Below, one piece after another: positions 32,300-43,228 of a DNA stretch of 64,000 nucleotides (positions are counted from its first letter, which is position 1; every line of letters begins with the position of its first letter). The stretch covers positions 305,020,502 through 305,084,501 of the forward strand of contig CAKMRJ010002223.1 of NCBI GenBank assembly GCA_928212115.1, in the 5' to 3' direction. The DNA is from Lactuca virosa (Eukaryota > Streptophyta > Magnoliopsida > Asterales > Asteraceae). Position numbers and translations under genes: made by a program. The notes beneath the pieces are model-generated. The model searched no databases. It was not told the DNA's origin and saw nothing but the letters and a program-made list of their open reading frames with translations.

Positions 32300-33387
32300 C
32301 TAAGTGAAAAGATGAGGATATTTAAGTTTCATTTGATCCTCGCGCTCCCAAATGAACTCCGGTCCTCGCTTGGCGTTCCAGCGAACCTTCACGATTGGGA
32401 TGCGGCTTTGTTTCGTTCGTTTGCCCTCTCGGTCCATGATCTCTACAGGTTCTTCCACGAAGTTGAGGCTCTCGTTGATCTCGATCTCGTCGAGTGGGAT
32501 TACAAGAGTCTCGTCGGATAGACACTTTTTTAAGTTTGAGACGTGGAAGGTAGGATGTATGTTACTAAGCTCGTGGGGTAGATTGAGTTTGTAAGCTACG
32601 GGGCCGATTCTAGCGAGAATCTCGAAAGGCCCTATGTATCTTGGATTCAGCTTTCCACGCTTTCCGAAGCGTATCAAGCCCTTCCCGGGTGAGACTTTCA
32701 AGAGGACTCGGTCTCCCACCTGGAATTCCAAAGGTTTCCTCCGCTTGTCTGCGTAGCTTTTCTGTCGGTCTCTAGAGGCTTTCAATCGTTCACGAATATG
32801 AACAATATTCTCTATCGTTTCCCAAATGATCTCCGGACCCGTGAGAGTGTTGTCAGGAACTCGTCCTTTAGCTAACTGAGTGTCACCCACCTCAGCCCAG
32901 CATAGAGGGGATCTGTACTTCCGGCCATAGAGGACTTCAAATGGAGCAGCCTTGATGCTTGTGTGATAACTGTTGTTGTAGGAGAATTCAACAAGGGGTA
33001 AGTGAGTATCCCACGTCTTCCCAAAGTCGATCACACAGGCTCTCAACATATCCTCCAAGGTTTGGATAGTTCTCTCACTTTGTCCGTCGGTCTGTGGATG
33101 GTAGGCCGTACTCATGTCCAGCCTCGTTCCTAGGGAGCTTTGTAATGACTGCCAGAACCTCGAAGTGAATCTACTATCTCTATTGGAGATAATAGATATA
33201 GGAACACCATGCAGTCGTACGATCTCCCTAATGTATGTTCTTGTGAGTTTCTCCATTTTGTCGGTCTCTTTTGATGGGTAGGAACTGCGCGGACTTGGTC
33301 AATCTGTCGATGATGACCCAAATGGTATCAAGCCCACCCGTTGTCTTGGGTAGCTTGGATATGAAGTCCATAGTGATCCGCTCCCAC
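32300..33387 (-). pseudogene. G2 integrase core and C-terminus
   Basis: Minus strand from 33387: KWERITMDFISKLPKT (first catalytic Asp), WVIIDRLTKSAQFLP, a one-base insertion near 33270, then an open frame 33256-32300 of 318 codons. This has IVRLHGVPISIISNRDSRF, TAYHPQTDGQSERTIQTL (catalytic Glu), LRFGK-type GPY/F sequence (NPRYIGPFEIL) and a C-terminal chromo-like IPIVKVRWNAKRGPEFIWE. The second catalytic position reads Asn (att at 33182-33184 on plus) where gypsy integrases have Asp, so strand transfer would be lost. The zinc-binding half is across the G3 insertion at 49281 upward, with about 100 bp missing. Confidence 0.92.
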
Positions 33388-33445
33388 TTGTAGAGCGTAA
33401 TTTTAGCCGACGAAGTCTAAACGGAAGTTGTAGAGCGTAATTTTA
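33388..33445. other. Deletion junction with templated filler
   Basis: ttgtagagcgtaatttta occurs at 33388-33405 right at the G2/G3 joint and again at 33428-33445 in its normal LTR place. The full LTR (near 47443) has it once. About 685 bp of LTR start and about 100 bp of G2 integrase are gone. Confidence 0.75.
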
Positions 33446-33536
33446 CCTACGCGTGCATATAAGGAACGTCAAAAATGGAGCTCGTATGCGAAAGTTATAG
33501 ATTTTAGAAGTTTTGGCGCGAAAAACGAGAAATTTC

Positions 33537-33561
33537 GCACACGTGGACTTCGGCCACGTGT
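33537..33561. promoter_or_regulatory. Inverted G-box/ABRE-like pair in LTR G3
   Basis: acacgtgg and ccacgtgt arms around acttcgg form a dyad about 290 bp upstream of the TATA box, also present in the 3' LTR at about 47574-47598. Such ACGTGK cores bind bZIP/bHLH factors; function here is inferred. Confidence 0.4.
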
Positions 33562-34379
33562 CCTCGCTTCGCATCCGACGCGTGTCCGGGAATGACTGAG
33601 TCACCGAAGCCACCTGGCGAGGCGTGTCATGTCCTTCTCGAGTCCGAGGTTCGGTCCAATAGGAGACTGCCCCGTGTCCGATCTCGGTGTGTCATCAGCA
33701 ACGTGTCTGAATCGAAGAGCTGTCCGAAGCGGTCCAATCAGAAGCCTCCAGCAGACCCTTCGCATGTGCAGCCCATGTGCGAGCCTTCCCTGCGAGCCCT
33801 CGGATCTACGATGCGTGGCTTCTTCTCAGCCGTTGGATCAGGAGGCTCGGCCCTATAAATAGGAGGGTGCGAGACCTCCCGGGTATATTTCGGAAAATTA
33901 CCACTTTTAGCCCCTCTTTCCATATTTCTTTCATTTTAACGTCCCCCGAAGCCCCGGTATCGATCATAACCCCCGGAATACGCCACGAAGTGCCCGTGAA
34001 GCCCGGAAAATTTATCTTTTCGGTTTTGGAAGCCCGACCCTTCGCAGAGCCCGGTTTCTCAATAAAACTCCCGGTTTTATTAGAAACGATCGTTTTAGGA
34101 AACGAATTGCTGCCCGATTTTCATTAAATCAAGTGAATGTGTAGTTACTTTCACCTTACACATAGATATGAAGTATTTTATATAAAATACGTGCTATGTG
34201 AATATTTATTGTTTGTTTATTTGAGTTGGATGTTGAAGGTGTGATTTATACATATTTTGAAATAATTTAAACTGTATATGTATTTTTATCTACAAAAATG
34301 TTGGGTAAAACATTGGTAGATGAAATAATGGGTGTGTGATGAAAGGTGGGTTGGATAAAGGAGATGATCAGTAATATTG

Positions 34380-34468
34380 ATCATAAGTTGAGGGTGAGTG
34401 GTGAAAGGAGATCATAAGTTGAGGGTGAGTGGTGAAAGGAGATCATAAGTTGAGGGTGAGTGGTGAAA
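34380..34468. repeat. 31-bp tandem repeat, three copies, in LTR G3
   Basis: atcataagttgagggtgagt followed by ggtgaaaggag repeats with period 31 at 34380, 34411 and 34442. Both LTRs have three copies (48416-48504 in the other). Confidence 0.95.
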
Positions 34469-35247
34469 TATGAGATAAGCCCTTACCCAAACGGTGACCC
34501 CCATCATTCAGTAGAGTAGGGATGACAATCATGGATTATTCTAGACGGCCTGTGGAACACTAGCAGGCCCGCAACCTGCAGGTGTAATGAACTATATGTT
34601 CATTTGGAGTACTCTAAAAACCATTGACATGTATGACAGGGGTGAATACTGTCAATAATACTGTCAATAAATAAGAGCTATGAATTTAGCCCCTGTTGTA
34701 TAAACCCTGGTGATGGTGTGACCTTGTGCCTATTCCTTAGGATGAATCCTTAGGAAGGAGTGATAGTTGAATCTTAGGGTAAACCCTTAAGAAATTAATA
34801 AGATAATGGGGTTGGGGTAATTTGGTTGACTGATTGATGTTTAAGCATAATAAATATATGTATTGTGGGTTGAAAACCCTATATGCTCACCAGGCTTCCA
34901 AGCCTGACCCCACTCAGCTTTTTATGATTACAGGTAGTGGACCCAGAGCATAGTCAGATGATGATGATGAGTGATTTATGGGTTATAGGCCAGTAGTTAT
35001 AAATAACTGTTGTAAGGCTTATAATGTCTTGTTTATGCTTTTGATGTGTATCGGAACATGACATCCCGAGGTTTTAATATAAAAGGAAATTATATATTTC
35101 TTAAAGAAAGGTTTTGACAAACTTTTATCATGTTTTGTTTTTGGGGACCAATTCCGCAACATCTTTTAAAAAGATTCTCTGATTTTATTTTAAAAAGCAT
35201 AAATTAAATCGGTCTTTTCTGGCCGAGAAATTAGGGGATGTCACAGT

Positions 35248-35260
35248 TGGTATCAGAGCA
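35248..35260 (+). other. Primer-binding site of G3
   Basis: TGGTATCAGAGCA two bases after the LTR. Confidence 0.92.
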
Positions 35261-35604
35261 TTAGTTTAAGCGAACTAGGAAATTTGTAGGATTTCTAGAC
35301 TTAAACTTAGAATGCTAAGTGATGATTGTGAGTTGAGTATGTCTATTATATTTTAGGTAGTACACCTAAATTGACATGAGCACAAGTTTATTTTAGGAAA
35401 GGTACCTAAAATGCGTTTATGTGCTAAATGCTATATGTTGCCATATATGCCATTATTTGTTCGGATCTATGGTCTGTTGCCGACCAGATCTGGAAATCTT
35501 ATGTGTGTAGGATTCTAAGCGTATGATTACGAGATTAGAACTAACATATAAATGTTTCGGAGTAATAACGAAGATTTAACGCCTATCGAAAATAAAGATC
35601 TAAA
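35261..35604 (+). other. G3 leader, first part
   Basis: Untranslated leader closely matching G1 at 56903-57220 (gaactaggaaatttgtagga...). It ends in the CTAAA target copy (35600-35604) and resumes after C1 at 43200. Confidence 0.85.
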
Positions 35605-36357
35605 TGTTGGATTAATGTCTAAGTCCATAACTATATTTGGTATGTACTTGACCCGACCCGGCATGGTCCATTTGGGTTGCACTTCAACGACACAATTTAT
35701 ATGGATCGTCTTTTGAGAATAGTATATTTATGATTTATATTAATATATTATGGAGTTCTAATATATTAATATGGAATCATATTATTTAATTAGTATTGAT
35801 CAAGAATTAATTTAGAATTAATTAAGTGATCAAAAAGAACTAATTAAATATGGACTCTTATATATATGGAATGGGCCAAGTTCATTTAGGTTGGGCTAAG
35901 CTTTCATGGATGGTCCATGGAGCTTTTAACCCATGGATCCTATGTAAATGAAAGGTCATGGGTATTAGGGTTTACATGGATGTAACCCTAATCCTCCATA
36001 ATATATAAAGGGGTCCTTGGCTCACAAAATTGGCACAAGTGTGTGAAAATAAGAGTGGACCGATTTTAGTGTGCATACATATTCTCTCAAGTTCTTCCAA
36101 GGTGTTTTGGTGATTTGTGATTCCATTTGAGGCTTCCACACTATTGGGGCTAAGCTCTTAAAGCTTGAAGACATCAAACTACATCAAAAGGTATGTCATC
36201 TAACTAGAACTTTGTAGTATAGGTGCTTCATAATATGCTAGTTAGGATGAAACCTTCGAATAGTTAATATTTGCATGTATAATAGAGAAAACATAGATCC
36301 AAGGTTTATAGGGTTGCATGTACACTATAGGAGTGTTAGAATGCTCAAAACCCAACA
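35605..36357 (+). repeat. 5' LTR of C1 (753 bp)
   Basis: TGTTGGATTAATGTC...CAAAACCCAACA, with short inverted ends TGTTGG/CCAACA. TATA-like ctccataatatataaagg at about 35993. Confidence 0.95.
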
Positions 36358-36358
36358 G

Positions 36359-36371
36359 TGGTATCAGAGCC
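36359..36371 (+). other. Primer-binding site of C1
   Basis: TGGTATCAGAGCC one base after the LTR, fixing the plus orientation. Confidence 0.93.
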
Positions 36372-37830
36372 ATGGGTTGTTTTCTGTTATATTGATGCAA
36401 ATGTTTTATTTTCAAGTTGAAAAAAAAGGAAAAAAAAACATGACGTTTGTCAAATTTTAAGATACTTACTTGTTTTGTGAAAAACGAATTATTTGTAAAA
36501 TTTGAATCATTTGTTATATGAGTTGAATTAGGTCAAATTTAGTAAAAGATAAAATGATATGATTATTTTATTAGTTTTAAAAGTTTGATCTAAATGTTTT
36601 AAGGAGTTACATATTTGTCATAAAATTTTGGAGCTCAAAAGTTTTTTTTTAAGTTGTGATCTTAAGGGTTTTTGAAACTTCCATAAGTTATGGATATGAA
36701 AGTTTTTTTTTAAAAAAAAAATTGATTCAAAGTTTTTATGGAGTTACAAAATTTGGTGTTAATATTTTAAAGAATTCCATAACTTGTTCTTAAGTTATGG
36801 AACATGGAAGTTTCATCATAAAACACCATTAATTCCATAAGTTATGGAATCCAAAGGTTTTCAAGAATTACAAAACTTGCCCTCAAGTTTTGGAATTTGA
36901 GAAAAGTTTTTTATGAAAAAAAAATTGAATTCTAAAACTCTTGGGTTCATAACTTAAACAATTAATTAAATGGTTTTAATTTTGAGTTTAATAATTGAAA
37001 TTATGATGTTTTGTTGAATAGTTCAAATTAACTCTTATGGACTTTATTAATAGTTAATTAAAGCGTTTAATTAAAAGAGTATTATTAATCCATAAATATA
37101 TGGTTTGAGTTTAATTAAATTAAGTCTAGTTTAATTAATAGATTAAACCACCAAGTATTTTAAATGTCTAAAATACACCCTTATACTATTATAATATTAA
37201 AAGTTTAATATATATGTATAAGAGCAAGTCGTCTTACCATTAGTAGGCCTCATTCACGAAGCCGGTCTATAAGGGGGGTATAAGGTTACTGCCTATAAAA
37301 TGGCAGTTTAATGGGTGTCCACTCTCACTCCCACCGCTTCCTTGACCGGTGGAGGGTCGTTAGCCGAACAGGTAGGACAAGGACTATAGTTCTCCCTTCA
37401 TTATAAGTATAATGATAAATACTAAGTAACTAAACACTTATAAATTCCCAATCTTAGTTACTTAGGAAAATGTGAATAAGGTGCTAATCCATGAAATTAC
37501 ACTTTGCACTTTGTTTAAGCTGTTAGTGGAGCGTGTGTGGTTAACCGGCACACTAACCTGGACTTAACAAGGTAGGAAAAGGGTAACTTAATGTTTATCA
37601 TAGTATCGTTGGAGCGTGTGTGGTTAACCGACACATCGATTGAGGGGTAAATATTAAGGGTACCAAGTATATTTGCATGGTTACTTCACACCTTGTTTTG
37701 TGATCCTCGGCATCCCAGTCACAAAACCTGAAGGGCACACTCGAGATTGAAACATGCCATTGAAAAGTTCAATGAATCTCAAAAGAATCTAGGAGTTTCA
37801 AAACCAATTAAAACCTAATAATACATTTCG
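36372..37830 (+). other. C1 leader region
   Basis: AT-rich, no coding signal. Two near-repeats of ggagcgtgtgtggttaaccg (about 37528 and 37612) about 85 bp apart, each followed by (g/a)cacac/t-atc. Nothing else recognised. Confidence 0.5.
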
Positions 37831-37836
37831 TTTATC

Positions 37837-38640
37837 TTGGTGGAAATTGGTGAATCGTCATTCACCTACCTTCAAATATTTTATAGCTTGGATTACGGCA
37901 TCCCTCTTCCAAGTTATAAAATAGTTTGTTGGGTCCTAGCCTTAATATATCATATTGGGTGTTATATTAAGGACTTAAATCAACTTTACGTGAATTTCTC
38001 CATGTTGATGTCTGGTTTAGACAACAATGATCTTCCCAAACAAGCTTTCCTAATGAATATGACTTCCCGAGTTTGGCTCATGGAAGTCATACTTCTCTTC
38101 CTCCACCTCCTCCAATTATTCTCCCTAACCCACAAGTTCAAGGTCACTCAAGCCCTAATGGCAAGCAAGGTCTATGTGTGATCACATCTTAGAGATGAAG
38201 TCACATATTGACAAGCCGGGAGAGTTGGGTGTCAAAGTCTTGAGAAAGTTGGATGTTCAATCACTTTCTAAGTCACATAGTGAGTTCCTTTGGGACTACT
38301 ATGAAACAGACTATGACATGAACCTTAATGATCATATCTATTTGCTTGGTGCTGCTGAATCAGCAATGATTTGGAACGATAGTAAAGCAAATTTGATTAG
38401 AAGATCAACTTCCCAAAAACTTTATGGACAGTGACAATGGTGACACTGGAAATCCAGAAAAAGCATTCTCTTCCCAATGGAAAGGGATTGGCCATAGTCA
38501 ACCCGGTTGACCAAATGGTAAAGAGAAAGGCTAAGTCTGAGATAGTCCCATTACCAAAGGGTCCATATGTTTATTTTGCCAAAGGAAGGGGCGTTGATTG
38601 CAAAGCTGCCAAATTTACCTAAGGGTGTTAAAGTCAATAA
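37837..38640 (+). pseudogene. C1 gag remnant
   Basis: Pieces in several frames: DLNQLYVNFSMLMSGLD; then HILEMKSHIDKPGELGVKVL, SKSHSEFLWDYYETDYDM and LLGAAESAMIW (38174-38434), which is UBN2-type copia Gag. Next comes a basic linker KRKAKSEIVPLPKG where a zinc knuckle is expected, but its cysteines are largely lost (YVYFAKGRGVDCKAAKF). The first segment is interrupted by hairpin 1 (37878-37922). Not translatable as one protein. Confidence 0.8.
37878..37922. repeat. C1 hairpin 1 (conserved loop)
   Basis: 15-bp stem attttatagcttgga / tccaagttataaaat (one G-U type mismatch) with 15-nt loop ttacggcatccctct (37893-37907). Confidence 0.93.
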
Positions 38641-38870
38641 GTTTGACTCTACATCAGGTAGAGCCCATTATCTAACTCTGTTAAGTTCTATTCTGAGATC
38701 CTTATTACATGATGTGACTGGGTCACATGTTGATGTTTTAAGAATCAAAGAATAGAGAGAAATCTTAAAGGAAGTATATGCTGATTCTGATCGCGAAGGT
38801 GGATTTTGATCGCATCAGAATTTTGAGCAGTTGCTTAAGAAGTTATGATATATTGCTAAGGAATAGATAA

Positions 38871-38990
38871 CAACAATTTTCCATGTGGATTGTAAGGATA
38901 AGTTTTTCCGCAAAGTTTTAAAATAAAAGAAAATTGTTTAATTTTATTTATTTGAAGTATCCTTACAATGGCATTTGTGGAAAATTGTTG
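38871..38990. repeat. C1 long inverted repeat with AT-rich loop
   Basis: caacaattttccatgtggat (from 38871, to 38900) is inverted at 38958-38990 (ending gtggaaaattgttg). About 30-bp arms, 57-nt loop. Confidence 0.9.
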
Positions 38991-39289
38991 CTTATATGAT
39001 TCCACTGACAGCAATATTGGAAAATGGATTTGATTCTTTCATTTGTGGTAGTGTCTAAATTTACCAAATCAGAAAGTTCCTCATCACCCAAGTTTCAATT
39101 GGACCGAAACTTGGAATCATGCAAGTTGAATAGTATGATGAATGAGAACTTTCAAGCATTGGAAAATCAAGACTAATTACTTGTTCACATGGATGTGTGA
39201 GTCAAGTGAAGGACTAAAGGGATCGAGTACACATTCTTGTGCACTGGTCATGTCCACCACAAAGCTCGTTAAGACTATTTGATTTACTA

Positions 39290-39620
39290 AAGTTTAGTAA
39301 ATATGGTTATACTTACAAGTTTAAGTATAATTCTGAAACATTGGAAAAGTCTCAATGTATGGCAGAACGAATGGGAAGAATCAAATTAGGCAGAAAGATA
39401 AAAGTTTCTCAAATCTGAAAAGATGGGAGAGTACTTTAGTATCATGTTTGTGATCATCTTAATGATTTAGAAATCATATCACAATTAGTCCTCTAAAGGT
39501 CATCTTAGTGCATTCTTATGACTAAGAAGAGGAGTCATGAATTGTTGAAATGGTTAGATCAGGAAGATGAGTCATACTTCGTTCCAAAACAATTCTTAGA
39601 GTCATACTCCAAGATTGTAA
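39290..39620 (+). pseudogene. C1 integrase remnant
   Basis: YGYTYKFKYNSETLEKSQ, then RIKLGRKIKVSQI, stop, KDGRVL, stop, and HVCDHLNDLEIISQL follow the copia integrase core pattern (YGYVYL-x-HKSE-F... LGRKIK-LRSD-GGEY...). A decayed RRNRTLL-like SHELLKW follows near 39530. The second Asp/GGEY site is destroyed. Confidence 0.75.
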
Positions 39621-40244
39621 CTTGAGTGACATATCTTAAAGAAAGGTTTAAAACACTTGTCAAATGTAAGAGTAAAAGTGTCCTACTCTTGTACATTTGA
39701 AATTGGTAAGTTGTGAGGTTTTGGATAAAACAAAGACCAACTAAGGCCAATTGTGTGAAGTGTTTGTCTTGATAAAGAATCCGCACTATCTCTTGAATAT
39801 TTGCAAGATAGTCTTATATGTCAAGAGGATAGTGGGAGTCTTAAAGATCCTAAAAGAATTTCAAGAACTAATCAAGAATAAAACCTGAGGTTCTTCACTA
39901 GCACACGACTTGAGGTTATAACCTATCGTGTTGACATTCTGTGCCCATTCCAGTTAAAGTTGGCTTTGAATAGGAGTTCTGAAAGTTCTCAATTGGTGCA
40001 TAACAACTTGGAAGCAATGGCAGGCCCTGTACTGCCAGGTGGCAAGAAGTTAAGATTGCATAAGTTCAGTCCATATGAGTTTGGATTTGTCATTATCCTT
40101 GTCTTGTGACTATGGTTTTTGACGATTCACAAGGATAAGAAACATACACCATAAAATCTAAGGGTCATAAGGTTTCTCTCCGATTCATGAAAATGATGGT
40201 GAGGAAACACTTCCACCAAGTAGATTTGAAGCAGATGGCAAAAG

Positions 40245-40305
40245 GTCTAAACAATTGAGACTATGATTACGGCATCCCTTTTCATAGTTCTGAAATTGTC
40301 TAGAC
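40245..40305. repeat. C1 hairpin 2 (conserved loop)
   Basis: Imperfect stem of about 20 bp (gtctaaacaatt...actatga / tcatagt...aattgtctagac) with loop ttacggcatcccttt (40267-40281). Confidence 0.93.
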
Positions 40306-40560
40306 ACACATGCATGCTATCTAAGGAAAGGTGTATGATTTTGATAAAGTTTTATCAAAGCATCTCGTATCAGAAATCTGAACTTTGGTAAGAAAGTCAA
40401 TAAAGTATTGATTTCTAGAAGTCCAGCTGATTTCTGAGTACATGTCAAAGCTAGTGGGAGCATAAGTGTTATGCTAATAATCATCATGTTAGTGGGAGCA
40501 TGATAATTATTGTTAGTGTTGCAAGTTAGCAATGTTAATTATAGAAAACAAAAGTTTCAA
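40300..40560 (+). pseudogene. C1 reverse transcriptase remnant
   Basis: agcatctcgtatcagaaatc, ttgatttctagaagtcc and catgtcaaagctagtgggag correspond to the copia RT stretch running from (LKQ)ASRSWN to V-VKASGS. Just after it the sequence that should lead to the YVDD catalytic box is replaced by a palindromic duplication (40459-40511), and YVDD is not readable. Confidence 0.65.
40459..40511. repeat. C1 palindromic duplication in RT
   Basis: agcataa gtg ttatgct, then aataatcatcatg / catgataattatt around loop ttagtgggag. The phrase tagtgggagcat occurs twice. Confidence 0.9.
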
Positions 40561-40733
40561 TTCGTGAGGCTGCAGGGATTGAAAAAGTTGTTTTGCTATA
40601 ATTAAGGAAAAGGATATACTTCATTTCAGTTCTAAAGGCTTAGATTGAGACCTTAATCATCTTTAGTCAAGAATATATATATATATGAATTTCATGTTGG
40701 ATTGGTTCAACTTAAGGAAATTCTATATATTGC

Positions 40734-40790
40734 GTTCTCAAAATTTGATTATGATTACGGCATCCCTCTTCATAGTCAAATTTTGAAAAC
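40734..40790. repeat. C1 hairpin 3 (conserved loop)
   Basis: 21-bp stem (tcaaaatttgattatga / tcatagtcaaattttga core) with two transition mismatches and loop ttacggcatccctct (40755-40769). Confidence 0.93.
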
Positions 40791-40839
40791 ATGGCAAATA
40801 AAAATATTGTAGCAAAAGACTGGTCTTGAATCATGTCTT

Positions 40840-41400
40840 TATGTGAGACATCATGAATCGTGTACCATTTGCTTTGGGTACAGGATCGATTGCATTTGCT
40901 ATAATATTTTTCATTTCTAAATTTTTCCAAATGCCCAGAGGCATTAAGAAGGGAAAAGGTCTAGAATTGGATATGACTAAAATGATTAAGCAATTGTTGA
41001 GGACAATCTGAGGTTTACCAAAGATTGGTTGCTCAGGGACAGTTGGAAGTATAGTGCTAATTTTGGAAGGACCATATTGACATATTCTGAAAAGAGGCAT
41101 CTCTTATTCAGAAGTGATAGTCAAAATGAGAATATGGAGTTGTCTCCATAGGTGGAAGTTATCTGTGTAAGATTAGAAAACTTAATGCAAGAAGCATGTC
41201 CAAAGCAATGTACTTTGAATATGAGACTTAGTTTCCATGGAGTTGATCTCCATTGGAATACCTTATAATGACTGTTGACAAGTCTTTGTGACTTTGTACA
41301 TATTCATTACAGGAGGGTCAGTGCATATAAAGTTTAAAATCTATACAGATTTCGATAAATGATAGGAATTTGAAATTCTCACATTTTTCGATAAGGATTT
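40840..41400 (+). pseudogene. C1 RNase H remnant
   Basis: catgaatcgtgtaccatttg... reads MNRVPFALGTGSIAFAIIF, the copia RMNRVPYASAIGS segment, then (V)EDNLRFTKDWLLR near 41000 resembling the K-ILKYLR-TKD box. Later TDSD-like and catalytic boxes are not recognisable. Confidence 0.65.
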
Positions 41401-42442
41401 GGGAGTGTGAAATTAGAATCATTGAAATTATGTTCAATTGGTTTATTTCACAAAGTAAGGATCATAGACAAACATAGAGTGCATACTTGGTGTATGGCAA
41501 AGCTATTGTTTAAGAAAAACATAGTGTACATGCTTGGAGCATGGGACAACTAGTGTTTTTAATTCAAGTATAAAGTTGATAAAACCGAAACAATGAATAA
41601 TGAGTAATCAGTATGGTGATAAATAAAAGTGTTTATTTATATTCATAGGGTTTGATACCATATTTGATTCATTTATTCTTGTGTTTCACTTTGCATGTTT
41701 TGACTTCCAGAATAACTAAGTCGCTCTTCCTGAATGATTAAGTTATTCAAACCATCTACAGTCGGTCATATGTTGGAAGTAGATATGAATCAAGACTGTC
41801 ATGGGTTGGCTTGTAGAGGTCCAAGTTGGTGGACAAAGTGGTGCTAGAACACTCATGAGTGCTCATAAGTTCTGAGTATTGGATTCAACCCACGCTCATT
41901 TGAATCACTTCATGGATTTTATCACGAGTGATCATGAGACGATAATATCTTATATTCTTAAAACCTAGAGATATGAGTTGTTACTATGAGTTGGTTATAC
42001 ATTGATTGCACGAAAACGCATTGGTAACTCGATGTTATAAAACGTGCCTTTGTGTATGATTCAACAAGTAGTAGAACAAGCCATATGAGTCGAAGTTTAT
42101 CCATTCCTTTTACCTTCGGGATAAAAGCGATATATGTGGGCCCCTCGATGATTTAGCAATGACACATGTGAGTGCTTGGCCAAGCCAGGACTGATTTGAT
42201 TTGTTCAATCAGTCAGTCATCATAAATCGAAAATCGGGAAACAACAAATGGACAGAGAGAAAATGATTATAATCCGTGTCTCAGTCCATATGATATCTAG
42301 AATGGAGGAATATATGATCCCTTATCTAATGGACAAGTCATTGACAAGGTCAGAGTTCGACAGTGGCTTTAAGAGCTACGATTGCCAGTTAGGTTTTGAA
42401 GTCATACTCAATAATAGTTTTAGACTTATCCAAGTGGGAGAC
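41401..42442 (+). other. C1 3' region
   Basis: No coding domain seen. Ends with the purine-rich ccaagtgggagac before the 3' LTR. Confidence 0.55.
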
Positions 42443-43194
42443 TGTTGGATTAATGTCTAAGTCCATAACTATATTTGGTATGTACTTGACCCGACCCGGC
42501 ATGGTCCATTTGGGTTGCACTTCACCGACATAATTTATATGGATAGTCTTTTGAGAATAGTATATTTATGATTTATATTAATATATTATAAGTTCTAATA
42601 TATTAATATGAAATCATATTATTTAATTAGTATTGATCAGGAATTAATTTAGAATTAATTAAGTGATCAAAAAGAACTAATTAAATATGGACTCTTATAT
42701 ATATGGAATGGGCCAAGTTCATTTAGGTTGGGCTAAGCTTTCATGGATGGTCTATGGAGCTTTTAACCCATGGATCCTATGTAAATGAAAGGTCATGGGT
42801 ATTAGGGTTTACATGGATGTAACCCTAATCATCCATAATATATAAAGGGGTCCTTGGCTCACTAAATTGGCACAAGTGTGTGAAAATAAGAGTGGGCCGA
42901 TTTTAGTGTGCATACATATTCTCTCAAGTTCTTCCAAGGTGTTTTGGTGATTTGTGATTCCATTTGAGGCTTCCACACTATTGGGGCTAAGCTCTTAAAG
43001 CTTGAAGACATCAAGCTACATCAAAAGGTATGTCATCTAACTAGAACTTTGTAGTATATGTGCTTCATAATATGCTAGTTAGGATGAAACCTTGGAATAG
43101 TTAATATTTGCATGTATAATAGAGAAAACATAGATCCAAGGTTTATAGGGTTGCATGTACACCATAGGAGTGTTAGAATGCTCAAAACCCAACA
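42443..43194 (+). repeat. 3' LTR of C1 (752 bp)
   Basis: Near-identical partner of 35605-36357, followed by the CTAAA target copy. Confidence 0.95.
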
Positions 43195-43228
43195 CTAAAA
43201 TTCACCTACGATTGGTGTATAGATTGAA

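Larger units (their letters stand above)
33406..35245 (+). repeat. 5' LTR of G3, truncated (1,840 of 2,525 bp)
   Basis: Colinear with about 47441-49280. Core promoter ccctataaataggagg (33850-33865). Upstream of it is the inverted pair cacacgtgg acttcgg ccacgtgtc (33537-33561), with G-box-like CACGTG cores. A triplicated 31-bp unit lies at 34380-34468. Confidence 0.93.
35605..43194 (+). mobile_element. Copia element C1, innermost of the nest
   Basis: 7,590 bp with LTRs 35605-36357 and 42443-43194, PBS 36359-36371 (TGGTATCAGAGCC), PPT near ccaagtgggagac (42431-42442) and a 5-bp target duplication CTAAA (35600-35604; 43195-43199). The LTRs differ at only about fifteen places that I can see, yet gag-pol is riddled with stops, shifts and inverted duplications. 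Remnants in Ty1/copia order are gag, integrase, RT and RNase H. Confidence 0.95.

Noticed and set aside
33592..34127. Overlapping open frames in LTR G3 (also 47471-48098)
   Set aside because: Same reasoning: GC-rich LTR promoter region, both strands open, no domain.
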